From Rubrivivax gelatinosus (GTDB lineage: Bacteria; Pseudomonadota; Gammaproteobacteria; Burkholderiales; Burkholderiaceae_C): a stretch of 35,075 nucleotides of DNA. Where the stretch lies: NCBI RefSeq assembly GCF_016583785.1, contig NZ_NRRU01000055.1, positions 1 through 35,075 on the forward strand, written 5' to 3'. The notes beneath the pieces were generated by a model, which did not search any database, was not told the origin of the DNA, and worked only from the letters and a program-made list of their open reading frames with translations. Below, in pieces: positions 23,911 through 33,070 of the stretch. Each line of letters begins with the position of its first letter. Positions within the stretch are counted from its first letter, which is position 1. The translations under genes and the position numbers were made by a program.

Positions 23911-24626
23911 TCGTGGGGCCGCTCGAGCGGCCAGCGCTCCAGCGGCTCGAAGACGACGCCGCGCAGCGCCGGCACCATCGGCGGCAGCACCGCGACCATG
24001 CGCACCAGCGCGCGGATGCTGCGGGCACCGGTTTTCTCGCGGATGCTGCCGATCTGGGTGCGCACGGTCGAGATGCGCACGCCCTGGTGTTCGGCGAATT
24101 TCTGCGGCGCGACGCCCGCGCACAGCGCTTCGAGCACGCGGGTCTCGGCCGGCGTCAGCCGGTGCGCGCGCGCGAAGCCGCGCACCGAGAGGTTCTCGCA
24201 GACCTGGCGTTTGCCCAGCAGCAGCATCGTCGCCGGCTGGCCTTCGAGCGCGTCGTCGACCAGCGGCACGACGGCCAGCGAGACCCGCTGGCGGCCGGAG
24301 CCCAGCGTCAGCATCTCGCGGGTGCCGCGCTGCGTGGCGTCGGCGACGGCAGTGGCCAGGTGGGCAGCGTCTTCGGGCAGCACCGCGCTGATGCGGCCGC
24401 CGCTGATCTGCAGCGGGTGCGACGCGTCGAGCTCGGCCTGGGCGCGGTGGTTGCGCCAACGCACGCTGCCGGTGCTGTCCAGCAGCAGCAGCCCGTAGTC
24501 GATTTCATCGAGCATCAGCGACAGGCACCGAGCCCAGCCGCCATTGGAGCTGCGCTCGGCTGCGGAGCGCGTGATCAGCGCGGGCGCGGGAGGGCGTGCG
24601 GCAGTCTGCCGTTCGAGCATGGTCAT
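23901..24626 (-). CDS. LuxR-type helix-turn-helix regulator with PAS-like sensor
   Basis: The 241-residue protein ends in a LuxR/FixJ-type DNA-binding domain (about 156-212): RLTPAETRVLEALCAG, then a turn and STVRTQIGSIREKTGARS as the recognition helix region. The N-terminal part (about 33-125), with DYGLLLLDSTGSVRWRN, has the look of a PAS fold that could bind a small ligand or cofactor. It lacks an acyl-homoserine lactone binding domain and a phosphoacceptor receiver domain, so it is neither a quorum-sensing LuxR nor a normal response regulator. ATG 24626 follows AAAGG; a second Met two codons on is possible. Targets are unknown; the dyads elsewhere in the window are candidates only by proximity. 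Confidence 0.85.
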   Translation of the reverse strand: MTMLERQTAARPPAPALITRSAAERSSNGGWARCLSLMLDEIDYGLLLLDSTGSVRWRNHRAQAELDASHPLQISGGRISAVLPEDAAHLATAVADATQRGTREMLTLGSGRQRVSLAVVPLVDDALEGQPATMLLLGKRQVCENLSVRGFARAHRLTPAETRVLEALCAGVAPQKFAEHQGVRISTVRTQIGSIREKTGARSIRALVRMVAVLPPMVPALRGVVFEPLERWPLERPHDAA

Positions 24627-24682
24627 CGCCTTTCGTCAGTCGTTGCGAACGATGGCGGGCAGGCGGTGACTTCCTCCCGGGG

Positions 24683-24785
24683 TACAAATGCGGATCGGAC
24701 CGGTAATGCTGCGGGCTCTGCTTGCCCGCTCCGGTCTCTTATCGCGGATCACATTCTGCCCCGCTGCGCAGGCGGGCGTTTGACC
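24683..24785. other. Structured intergenic element upstream of the LuxR-type gene
   Basis: In the 259-bp gap 24627-24885, GACCGG (24698-24703) pairs with CCGGTC (24731-24736), enclosing a perfect inner hairpin GCGGGC-TCTGCTT-GCCCGC (24711-24729). A further hairpin, about CCGC-N7-GCGG (24761-24775), is followed by GTTTG. On the plus strand TACAAA (24683-24688) could be a -10, which would make a small RNA of about 90 nt; on the minus strand the element would be the leader of the regulator. No ORF here is convincing. Confidence 0.35.
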
Positions 24786-24833
24786 TGGGTCGATCCCCCG
24801 CCTGAATGAGCGTGTTACCCGGCCCCCGCCGAT

Positions 24834-24849
24834 GCGGGGTCAGGGCGCC
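24834..24849 (-). terminator. Hairpin downstream of exonuclease III
   Basis: CCCCGC (24834-24839) and GCGGGG (24844-24849) form a perfect stem with a 4-nt loop, 36 nt beyond the exonuclease stop. No T-run follows. A second perfect stem, GGCTTC/GAAGCC (24882-24887, 24895-24900), spans the stop codon itself. Confidence 0.4.
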
Positions 24850-24885
24850 TGCGGGGCACGGTGCCGAACCCGGCGGCGCGGGGCT

Positions 24886-25671
24886 TCAGAGCTCGAAGCC
24901 GTAGTCGATCGTCAGCGGCGCGTGGTCGCTGAAGCGCTGGGCGAGGTAGATCTGCTCGCGCTGCGCGGTCTCGGCCAGCGCCGGGGTGGCGAGGTGGTAG
25001 TCCAGACGCCAGCCCACGTTCTTCGCCCAGGCCTGGCCGCGGTTGCTCCACCAGGTGTACTGGTCGGGGTTCGGGTTCAGGCGGCGGAAGACGTCGACCA
25101 GGCCGGTCTCCAGCAACTGCGTCATCCAGGCCCGCTCCTCGGGCAGGAAGCCGCTGTTCTTCTGGTTGCCGCGCCAGTTCTTCAGGTCGATCTCCTGGTG
25201 CGCGATGTTGACGTCGCCGACGAGGATGAACTCGCGCTCGGCCTTCAGCCGCAGCAGGTGCGGGAAGAGCGCGGCCAGGAAGCGGTACTTCGCCGCCTGG
25301 CGTTCCTCGCCGCTGGAGCCGCTGGGGAAGTAGCAGCTGATGATGCTGAGCTTGCGCCCGCCGCGGTCGTAGCGCGCCTCGACGTAGCGGCCCTCGGCGT
25401 CGAACTCGTCGTTGCCGAACCCGATCAGCACCTCGCTCGGCTGCTGCCGGGTGTAGAGCCCGACACCGGAGTACCCTTTCTTCTGTGCGAACTGGAAAAA
25501 CCCGTCCAGGCCGCCGACGCGCTCGAAGCGCCCGGCCACGTCGGCAGCCTGCGCCTTGACTTCCTGCACCCCCATACAATCGGCGGCCGTGCTGGCGGCC
25601 CAGTCGAGGAATCCTTTGCTCGATGCCGAACGGATGCCGTTCAGGTTGAGCGTGACCAGACGAAAACCCAA
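24886..25671 (-). CDS. xth: Exodeoxyribonuclease III (AP endonuclease, Xth/ExoA family)
   Basis: The 261-residue enzyme cleaves DNA at abasic sites and degrades duplex DNA 3' to 5' in base excision repair. Conserved metal and catalytic motifs are NLNGIRS (about 9-15), QEVKAQ with the metal-binding Glu, KGYSGVGLYTR, GDVNIAH with the Asp/Asn pair, RLDYHL, and the C-terminal FSDHAPL with the catalytic His. Length is normal. The start is a TTG at 25671: on this strand a perfect GGAGGT (25678-25683) stands 6 nt upstream, and the protein then begins GFRLVTLNLNG as in homologs. An open frame to 25710 would begin with another TTG lacking such support. The gene is divergent from pyrE with only 12 bp between start codons. 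Confidence 0.93.
   Translation of the reverse strand: MGFRLVTLNLNGIRSASSKGFLDWAASTAADCMGVQEVKAQAADVAGRFERVGGLDGFFQFAQKKGYSGVGLYTRQQPSEVLIGFGNDEFDAEGRYVEARYDRGGRKLSIISCYFPSGSSGEERQAAKYRFLAALFPHLLRLKAEREFILVGDVNIAHQEIDLKNWRGNQKNSGFLPEERAWMTQLLETGLVDVFRRLNPNPDQYTWWSNRGQAWAKNVGWRLDYHLATPALAETAQREQIYLAQRFSDHAPLTIDYGFEL
25575..25580 (+). promoter_or_regulatory. Possible -10 of pyrE within the exonuclease gene
   Basis: TACAAT, one base from consensus, lies 103 bp before pyrE inside the oppositely oriented exonuclease coding region. TTGACT (25556-25561) is upstream but only 13 bp away, too close for a normal spacer. Confidence 0.3.
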
Positions 25672-25683
25672 GGGATGACCTCC

Positions 25684-26355
25684 ATGAACGCCCCCGACAC
25701 CCTGGCGCAAGAATTCGTGCAGTTCTCGGTCGAGGCCGGCGTGCTGCGCTTCGGCGAGTTCCGCACGAAGGCGGGGCGGCTGTCGCCCTACTTCTTCAAC
25801 GCCGGGCTGTTCAACGACGGCGCCAGACTGGGCCGTCTCGCTTCATTCTATGCACGCCGCCTGCTCGCCAGCGGGCTCGAGTTCGACATGCTGTTCGGCC
25901 CGGCCTACAAGGGCATCACGCTGGCCGCGGCGATCTCGATCGAGCTGGCGCGCGAAGGCCGCAACCTGCCCTTCGCCTACAACCGCAAGGAAGCCAAGGA
26001 CCACGGCGAAGGCGGCACGCTGGTCGGCGCCCCGGTCGCCGGGCGCGTGCTGATCGTCGACGACGTGATCTCTGCCGGCACCTCGGTGCGCGAGTCGATC
26101 GCGATGATCCGCGCCGCCGGCGCCACGCCCTGCGGCGTCGCGATCGCCCTGGACCGCCAGGAGAAGGCCACCGAGGCCGACGGCCGCGACGCCGAGTTGT
26201 CGGCGGTGCAGGCGGTGCGTTCGCAGCTCGGCCTGGAGGTCGTCGCGATCGCCACGCTGGCCGACCTGCTCGCCTACCTGCGCTCCGGTGCCGACCCGGC
26301 GCTGGAGCAGCACACCCCCGCGGTGCAGGCCTACCGCGACCGCTACGGGGTCTGA
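25684..26355 (+). CDS. pyrE: Orotate phosphoribosyltransferase PyrE
   Basis: The 223-residue enzyme converts orotate and PRPP to orotidine 5'-phosphate in de novo pyrimidine synthesis. The PRPP-binding motif VLIVDDVISAGTS is at about 122-134 and the flexible catalytic loop RKEAKDHGEGG at about 101-111. FGPAYKGI (71-78) and FRTKAGRLSPYFFN, with the orotate-contacting Phe-Phe pair, are also present. The ATG at 25684 is preferred over the in-frame ATG at 25675 because AAGGGA is 8 nt upstream. The region between this Shine-Dalgarno and the ATG holds, on the other strand, the Shine-Dalgarno of exonuclease III. The DUF4124 gene follows with its ATG directly after the TGA. Confidence 0.97.
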   Translation: MNAPDTLAQEFVQFSVEAGVLRFGEFRTKAGRLSPYFFNAGLFNDGARLGRLASFYARRLLASGLEFDMLFGPAYKGITLAAAISIELAREGRNLPFAYNRKEAKDHGEGGTLVGAPVAGRVLIVDDVISAGTSVRESIAMIRAAGATPCGVAIALDRQEKATEADGRDAELSAVQAVRSQLGLEVVAIATLADLLAYLRSGADPALEQHTPAVQAYRDRYGV

Positions 26356-27063
26356 ATGCCGCGACCCCGGCGTCTCGTGTCCGGACGCTGGCTGCTGGCA
26401 GCCGGCTCCGTGCTGGCCGGCGCGGCGATGGCGCAGCAGCAGGGGGTACGCAGCGCCGACGGCATCTACAGCTGCGTCGACGACAGCGGCCGGCGCATCA
26501 CCTCCGACCGCCCGATCCCCGAGTGCATCGCGCGCGAGCAGCGCGTGCTCAACCGCGACGGTTCGCTGCGCAAGGTGGTGCCGCCGACGCCGACGGCCGA
26601 CGAGCGCGCCGAGATCGAGGCGCGCGAGCGTCGCGCCGTCGAGGCCCGCGCGGCGCAGGCCGACGCGGTACGCCGCGACCGCAACCTGATCGCGCGCTAC
26701 CCGAACGAGGAAGCGCACCGGCGTGCGCGCGAGGCGGCACTGGACACCGTGCGCGTCGCGATCCGCTCGTCGGAGCAGCGGCTGAAGATGCTGGGCGCCG
26801 AGCGCAAGCCGCTTGCCGACGAGACCGAGTTCTACGTCGGCAAGCCGCTGCCGCCCAAGCTGCACCAGGCGCTGGACGCCAACGACGCTGCCACCGACGC
26901 CCAGCGCACGGCGATGGCCAACCAGGAGGCCGAGCTGGTGCGCATCAACCGGCTCTACGACGCCGAACTCGACCGCCTGCGCCGGCTCTGGGCCGGCGCC
27001 CGTCCGGGTTCGCTGGGGCCGATCGCGACGCTGCCGGAGCCGGCGTCGGCCGCCTCGCGCTGA
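26356..27063 (+). CDS. DUF4124 domain-containing exported protein
   Basis: The 235-residue protein has a signal peptide (basic RPRRLVSGRW, hydrophobic core, cleavage near AMAQ at about 25) and a DUF4124 segment near 33-75, recognisable by GIYSCVDDSGRRITSDRPIPEC, with two cysteines that could form a disulfide. The rest is charged and probably helical, rich in Arg, Ala and Glu, with a coiled-coil look around 80-150 and 190-215. It would be periplasmic or envelope-attached. DUF4124 proteins are common in beta- and gammaproteobacteria, and their function is not established. The ATG abuts the pyrE stop, so the two genes are probably co-transcribed. Its stop forms a shared hairpin with that of gatB. 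Confidence 0.82.
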   Translation: MPRPRRLVSGRWLLAAGSVLAGAAMAQQQGVRSADGIYSCVDDSGRRITSDRPIPECIAREQRVLNRDGSLRKVVPPTPTADERAEIEARERRAVEARAAQADAVRRDRNLIARYPNEEAHRRAREAALDTVRVAIRSSEQRLKMLGAERKPLADETEFYVGKPLPPKLHQALDANDAATDAQRTAMANQEAELVRINRLYDAELDRLRRLWAGARPGSLGPIATLPEPASAASR

Positions 27064-27075
27064 GCCTGCCCGGGC

Positions 27076-27080
<5 letters not shown>
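27059..27080. terminator. Hairpin formed by the convergent stop codons of the DUF4124 gene and gatB
   Basis: GCTGAGCC (27059-27066) and GGCTCAGC (27073-27080) pair perfectly over 8 bp with a 6-nt loop. Each arm contains one of the two opposing TGA stops. It closely resembles the hairpin at 20737-20755 between another convergent pair. Confidence 0.5.
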
Positions 27081-28524
<1,444 letters not shown>

Positions 28525-28528
28525 CGCG

Positions 28529-30013
28529 TCAGAACCCGGCCGGGGCGCGGGTGTGGAAGTCGGTCGATTGCTGCAGCGCGTGCGCGGCGTGCAGCAGCCG
28601 GCCTTCGTCGAAGTAGTTGCCGATCAGCTGCAGCCCCACCGGCATGCCGTGCGCACCGGTGCCGGCCGGCACGCTCATGCCGGGCAGACCGGCCAGGCTG
28701 GCGGGCAGCGTGAAGATGTCCGCCAGATAGGCCTGCAGCGGGTCGCCCTGTTCGCCCAGCTGCCAGGCGACGGTCGGCGCCACCGGGCCGGCGATCAGGT
28801 CGCACTCGCGGAAAGCGGCCTGGAAGTCGTCGGCGATCATGCGGCGCAGCTTCTGCGCCTGCAGGTAATAGGCGTCGTAGTAGCCGTGGCTGAGCACGTA
28901 GGTGCCGATCATGATGCGGCGCTTGACCTCGGGCCCGAAGCCCTCCGCCCGCGTCTTCTTGTACATGTCGAGCAGGTCGGTGTACTGCGCTGCGCGGTGG
29001 CCGAACTTCACGCCGTCGAAGCGCGACAGGTTCGAGCTCGCTTCGGCCGGGGCGATGATGTAGTAGACGGGAATCGCCAGCTCGGTGCGCGGCAGGCTGA
29101 CGTCGATCAGCGTCGCGCCCAGCTTCTCCAGCTCGGCGAGCGCGCTGCGCACCGCGGCGTCGACGTCGGCCGACAGGCCCGCGGCGAAGAACTCGCGCGG
29201 CAGGCCGATGCGCAGGCCTTCGAGCGGGCGGGCGGCGCTGGCGCCGTCGCGCACGGCGAGCATCTGGGCGTGGAAGTCCTGCGGCGGGCGTTCGGCGCTG
29301 GTCGCGTCGCGTTCGTCGAAGCCGCTCATCGCCGACAGCAGCAGCGCGCAGTCTTCGGCCGAGCGTGCCATCGGGCCGGCCTGGTCCAGGCTGGAGGCGA
29401 AGGCGATCATGCCGTAGCGCGAGCACACGCCGTAGGTCGGCTTGATGCCGGTGATGCCGCAGAAGCTGGACGGCTGGCGGATCGAGCCGCCGGTGTCGGT
29501 GCCGGTGGCGGCGGCCACCAGGCGCGCAGCGACCGCGGCGGCCGAGCCGCCCGACGAGCCGCCGGGCACACGCGTCGTGTCCCAGGGGTTGTGCACCGGG
29601 CCGTAGGCCGAGTTCTCGTTGGCCGAGCCCATCGCGAACTCGTCGCAGTTGAGCTTGCCCAGCGTCACCGTGCCGGCAGCGGCCAGGCGCGCGACGACGG
29701 TGGCGTCGAAGGGGCTGGCGTAGCCGGCCAGCATCTTCGAGCCGGCGGTGCTGGGCAGGCCCTTGGTGACGAAGATGTCCTTGTGCGCGATCGGTACGCC
29801 GGCCAGCGCCGGCGCGTCGCCGGCGGCAAGCTGCGTGTCGGCGGCGCCTGCGGCCGCGAGCGCGGCCTCGGCGTCGATCGCCAGGAAGGCGCCGAGTGCG
29901 CGCTGTTCGTCAGCGCGCGCCAGCAGCGCCTGCACGAGTTCGACGCTGGAGAACTGCCGGGCGCGCAGCGCGCGGGCGGTTTCGGCCACGCCCAGCCGGT
30001 GCAGCGCGCTCAT
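28529..30013 (-). CDS. gatA: Asp-tRNA(Asn)/Glu-tRNA(Gln) amidotransferase subunit A
   Basis: The 494-residue GatA releases ammonia from glutamine for the GatCAB reaction. It is an amidase-signature enzyme with the Ser-cisSer-Lys triad: Lys78 in GVPIAHKD, the cis-Ser in GGSSGGSAA (Ser153/154) and the nucleophile Ser177 in [12 protein letters not shown]. Length and motif order are standard. Its ATG overlaps the gatC stop as ATGA, implying coupled translation of the first two subunits. It is cytoplasmic in the trimeric complex. Confidence 0.98.
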   Translation of the reverse strand: MSALHRLGVAETARALRARQFSSVELVQALLARADEQRALGAFLAIDAEAALAAAGAADTQLAAGDAPALAGVPIAHKDIFVTKGLPSTAGSKMLAGYASPFDATVVARLAAAGTVTLGKLNCDEFAMGSANENSAYGPVHNPWDTTRVPGGSSGGSAAAVAARLVAAATGTDTGGSIRQPSSFCGITGIKPTYGVCSRYGMIAFASSLDQAGPMARSAEDCALLLSAMSGFDERDATSAERPPQDFHAQMLAVRDGASAARPLEGLRIGLPREFFAAGLSADVDAAVRSALAELEKLGATLIDVSLPRTELAIPVYYIIAPAEASSNLSRFDGVKFGHRAAQYTDLLDMYKKTRAEGFGPEVKRRIMIGTYVLSHGYYDAYYLQAQKLRRMIADDFQAAFRECDLIAGPVAPTVAWQLGEQGDPLQAYLADIFTLPASLAGLPGMSVPAGTGAHGMPVGLQLIGNYFDEGRLLHAAHALQQSTDFHTRAPAGF

Positions 30014-30309
30014 TCGATCACCTTGGGAACGAGGAACAGGCCGTCGTCGACGGCGGGGGCGCTCTTCTGGTTGGCTTCACGCTCGTTGCCTTCGGTGACG
30101 CGGTCTTCGCGCAGGCGCAGCGCGACGTCCTGCACCGCCGACAGCGGCGTGTAAAGCGGCTCGACGCCGCCCGTGTCGACGGCGCTCATCTTCTCGACGA
30201 TGCCGAAGAATTCGTTGAGCTGCGCGAGCATGCGCGCCTCTTCGTCGGGCTGAAGCTCGAGCCGCGCCAGATGCGCGATGCGGCTCACGTCCTGCGGTGT
30301 GAGGGCCAT
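30010..30309 (-). CDS. gatC: Asp-tRNA(Asn)/Glu-tRNA(Gln) amidotransferase subunit C
   Basis: The 99-residue GatC wraps around GatA and stabilises it against GatB. The N-terminal [12 protein letters not shown] helix, followed by a long middle helix ([19 protein letters not shown]) and the VEPLYTP motif, is family-typical, as is the C-terminal LREDRVTEG and LFLVPKVIE. The ATG at 30309 fits the family N-terminus; an upstream in-frame start at 30345 would add residues across the dyad. It is the operon's first gene and is divergent from mreB, 174 bp separating the start codons. Confidence 0.96.
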   Translation of the reverse strand: MALTPQDVSRIAHLARLELQPDEEARMLAQLNEFFGIVEKMSAVDTGGVEPLYTPLSAVQDVALRLREDRVTEGNEREANQKSAPAVDDGLFLVPKVIE

Positions 30310-30327
30310 GGAAACAGGTGCAAATAG

Positions 30328-31527
<1,200 letters not shown>

Positions 31528-31557
31528 CCGCGTGAACCCTCGCGTCGCGCGCCCCGA

Positions 31558-31575
31558 ACCGGCCGCCCGGCCGGT
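31558..31575 (+). terminator. Hairpin between mreB and mreC (possible partial terminator)
   Basis: ACCGGCC (31558-31564) and GGCCGGT (31569-31575) pair perfectly around a 4-nt loop. No T-run follows, so it is more likely to pause polymerase or protect the mreB mRNA end than to stop transcription fully. Confidence 0.4.
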
Positions 31576-31634
31576 GCGTGGCTGCCGGCGCTCGTGCCCC
31601 CCAACCTCCTGCTGAACCGCCGCCGCGAGTCGTC

Positions 31635-32552
31635 ATGCCGCTCGGTACGCTCGACCGCACGCCACCGCCTTTTTTCCGCCAGGGCACCTCGGCGTTCACC
31701 AAGCTCGTCTTCTTCGCCGCGCTGGCGCTGTTCCTGATGGTTGCCGACGCCCGGCTGCGCATCGCCGAGCCGGTGCGTGACGCGCTCGCCATCGTGCTGC
31801 TGCCGGTGCAGCGCGCGCTGGCAGTGCCGGTCGAACTCGCCTTCGGCGGCGCCGACTACCTGCGTGGCCTGACCGCGGCGCGCGACGCCGAGCGCACGGC
31901 GCGCGAGCAGCTGGCGCAGAGCGCCGAGAAGCTGGCGCGTGCCGGTGCCCTGGCCGAGGAGAACACCCGCCTGCGCGCGCTGCTGGAACTGAAACCCGCG
32001 ATCGCGGTGCGCTCGCAGGCCGCCGAGGTGCTCTACGAAGCCGCCGACCCGTTTTCGCGCAAGGTGATCATCGACCGCGGCCAGGCCCAGGGTGTCGTCG
32101 CCGGCTCGCCGGTGGTCAACCAGGACGGCGTGCTCGGCCAGGTGACGCGGCTGTACGCGCTGACCGCCGAGGTGACGCTGCTGGTCGACAAGGACGCCGC
32201 GATCCCGGTGCTCAACCAGCGCACCCAGCAGCGCGGCGCGGCATTCGGCGTCGGTTCCGGCATGGAACTGCGCTTCACCTCGGCCAACGACGACGTCCAG
32301 GTCGGCGACGCGCTGCAGACCAGCGGCGTCGACGGCGTCTATCCGGCTGGGCTGCCGGTGGCCAAGGTGGTGTCGGTCGAGCGTCGCTCGGAGTCGGGTT
32401 TCGCGCGCATCGCGCTGGCGCCGACGGCACGCAGCGACGGCGTGCGCCACGTGCTCGTGCTCGAGCCGCTGGCGCTGCAGCTGCCGCCGCGGCCGGAGCC
32501 GCCGCCGGCCGCGCCCGAACTCGCCCGGCGCAGGGGGAGCGGCCGCCGATGA
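31635..32552 (+). CDS. mreC: Rod shape-determining protein MreC
   Basis: The 305-residue bitopic inner-membrane protein links cytoplasmic MreB to periplasmic wall synthases. A cytoplasmic segment (TLDRTPPPFFRQG) is followed by a helix at about 22-40, a periplasmic coiled coil (about 75-112, with AEKLARAGALAEENTRLRALLEL) and the beta-barrel domain with KVIIDRGQAQGVVAGSPVV and DGVLGQV. The tail after about 280 is Pro/Arg-rich and low complexity. The frame is open to 31578, but the ATG at 31635 begins the N-terminus seen in relatives. The stop overlaps mreD's ATG as ATGA. Confidence 0.96.
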   Translation: MPLGTLDRTPPPFFRQGTSAFTKLVFFAALALFLMVADARLRIAEPVRDALAIVLLPVQRALAVPVELAFGGADYLRGLTAARDAERTAREQLAQSAEKLARAGALAEENTRLRALLELKPAIAVRSQAAEVLYEAADPFSRKVIIDRGQAQGVVAGSPVVNQDGVLGQVTRLYALTAEVTLLVDKDAAIPVLNQRTQQRGAAFGVGSGMELRFTSANDDVQVGDALQTSGVDGVYPAGLPVAKVVSVERRSESGFARIALAPTARSDGVRHVLVLEPLALQLPPRPEPPPAAPELARRRGSGRR

Positions 32553-33070
32553 TCATGCCGCGTGGCTCTGACCAGCTGCTGCTGCCGGTCAACCCCTTCT
32601 TCATCGCGCTCACGCTGCTGCTGGCCTTCGCCTTCATGCTGCTGCCGCTGGGCCCGCATCCGGCGCTGCCGGACCTGCTCGCCGTCGTGCTCGTGTTCTG
32701 GACCGTGCACCAGCCGCGGCGTGTCGGCGTCGGCGTGAGCTTCGTCTTCGGCCTGCTGCTGGACGTGCACCAGGGCGCGCTGCTGGGCCAGCACGCGCTC
32801 GCCTACACGCTGCTGGCCTATGCCGCCAGCAGCATGCACCGTCGGCTGCTCTGGTTCGGCCTGGTCGAGCAGGCGGTGCAGATCGCGCCGCTGTTCTTTG
32901 CCGCCCATCTCGTGTCGCTGCTGGTGCGCCTGGTGGCCGGCGGCATGTTCCCCGGCTGGTGGCTGCTGCTGGCGCCGGTGCTGGAGGCGCTCACCTGGCC
33001 GCTCGTCACGATCGTGCTGCTGGCGCCGCAGCGCCGCGCACCCGATCCGGACGAGAATCGGCCGCTGTGA
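32549..33070 (+). CDS. mreD: Rod shape-determining protein MreD
   Basis: MreD (173 residues) is a small, very hydrophobic inner-membrane protein with about five helices that completes the MreBCD elongasome scaffold. Features shared with homologs include the start of helix 1 after LLPVNPFFIALTLLLAF, the PDLLAVVLVFWTVHQPRRVGVGVSF segment and GLLLDVHQGALLGQHALAY. Both its start (ATGA with mreC) and stop (GTGA with mrdA) overlap the adjacent genes, so the three are translationally linked. Confidence 0.95.
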   Translation: MIMPRGSDQLLLPVNPFFIALTLLLAFAFMLLPLGPHPALPDLLAVVLVFWTVHQPRRVGVGVSFVFGLLLDVHQGALLGQHALAYTLLAYAASSMHRRLLWFGLVEQAVQIAPLFFAAHLVSLLVRLVAGGMFPGWWLLLAPVLEALTWPLVTIVLLAPQRRAPDPDENRPL

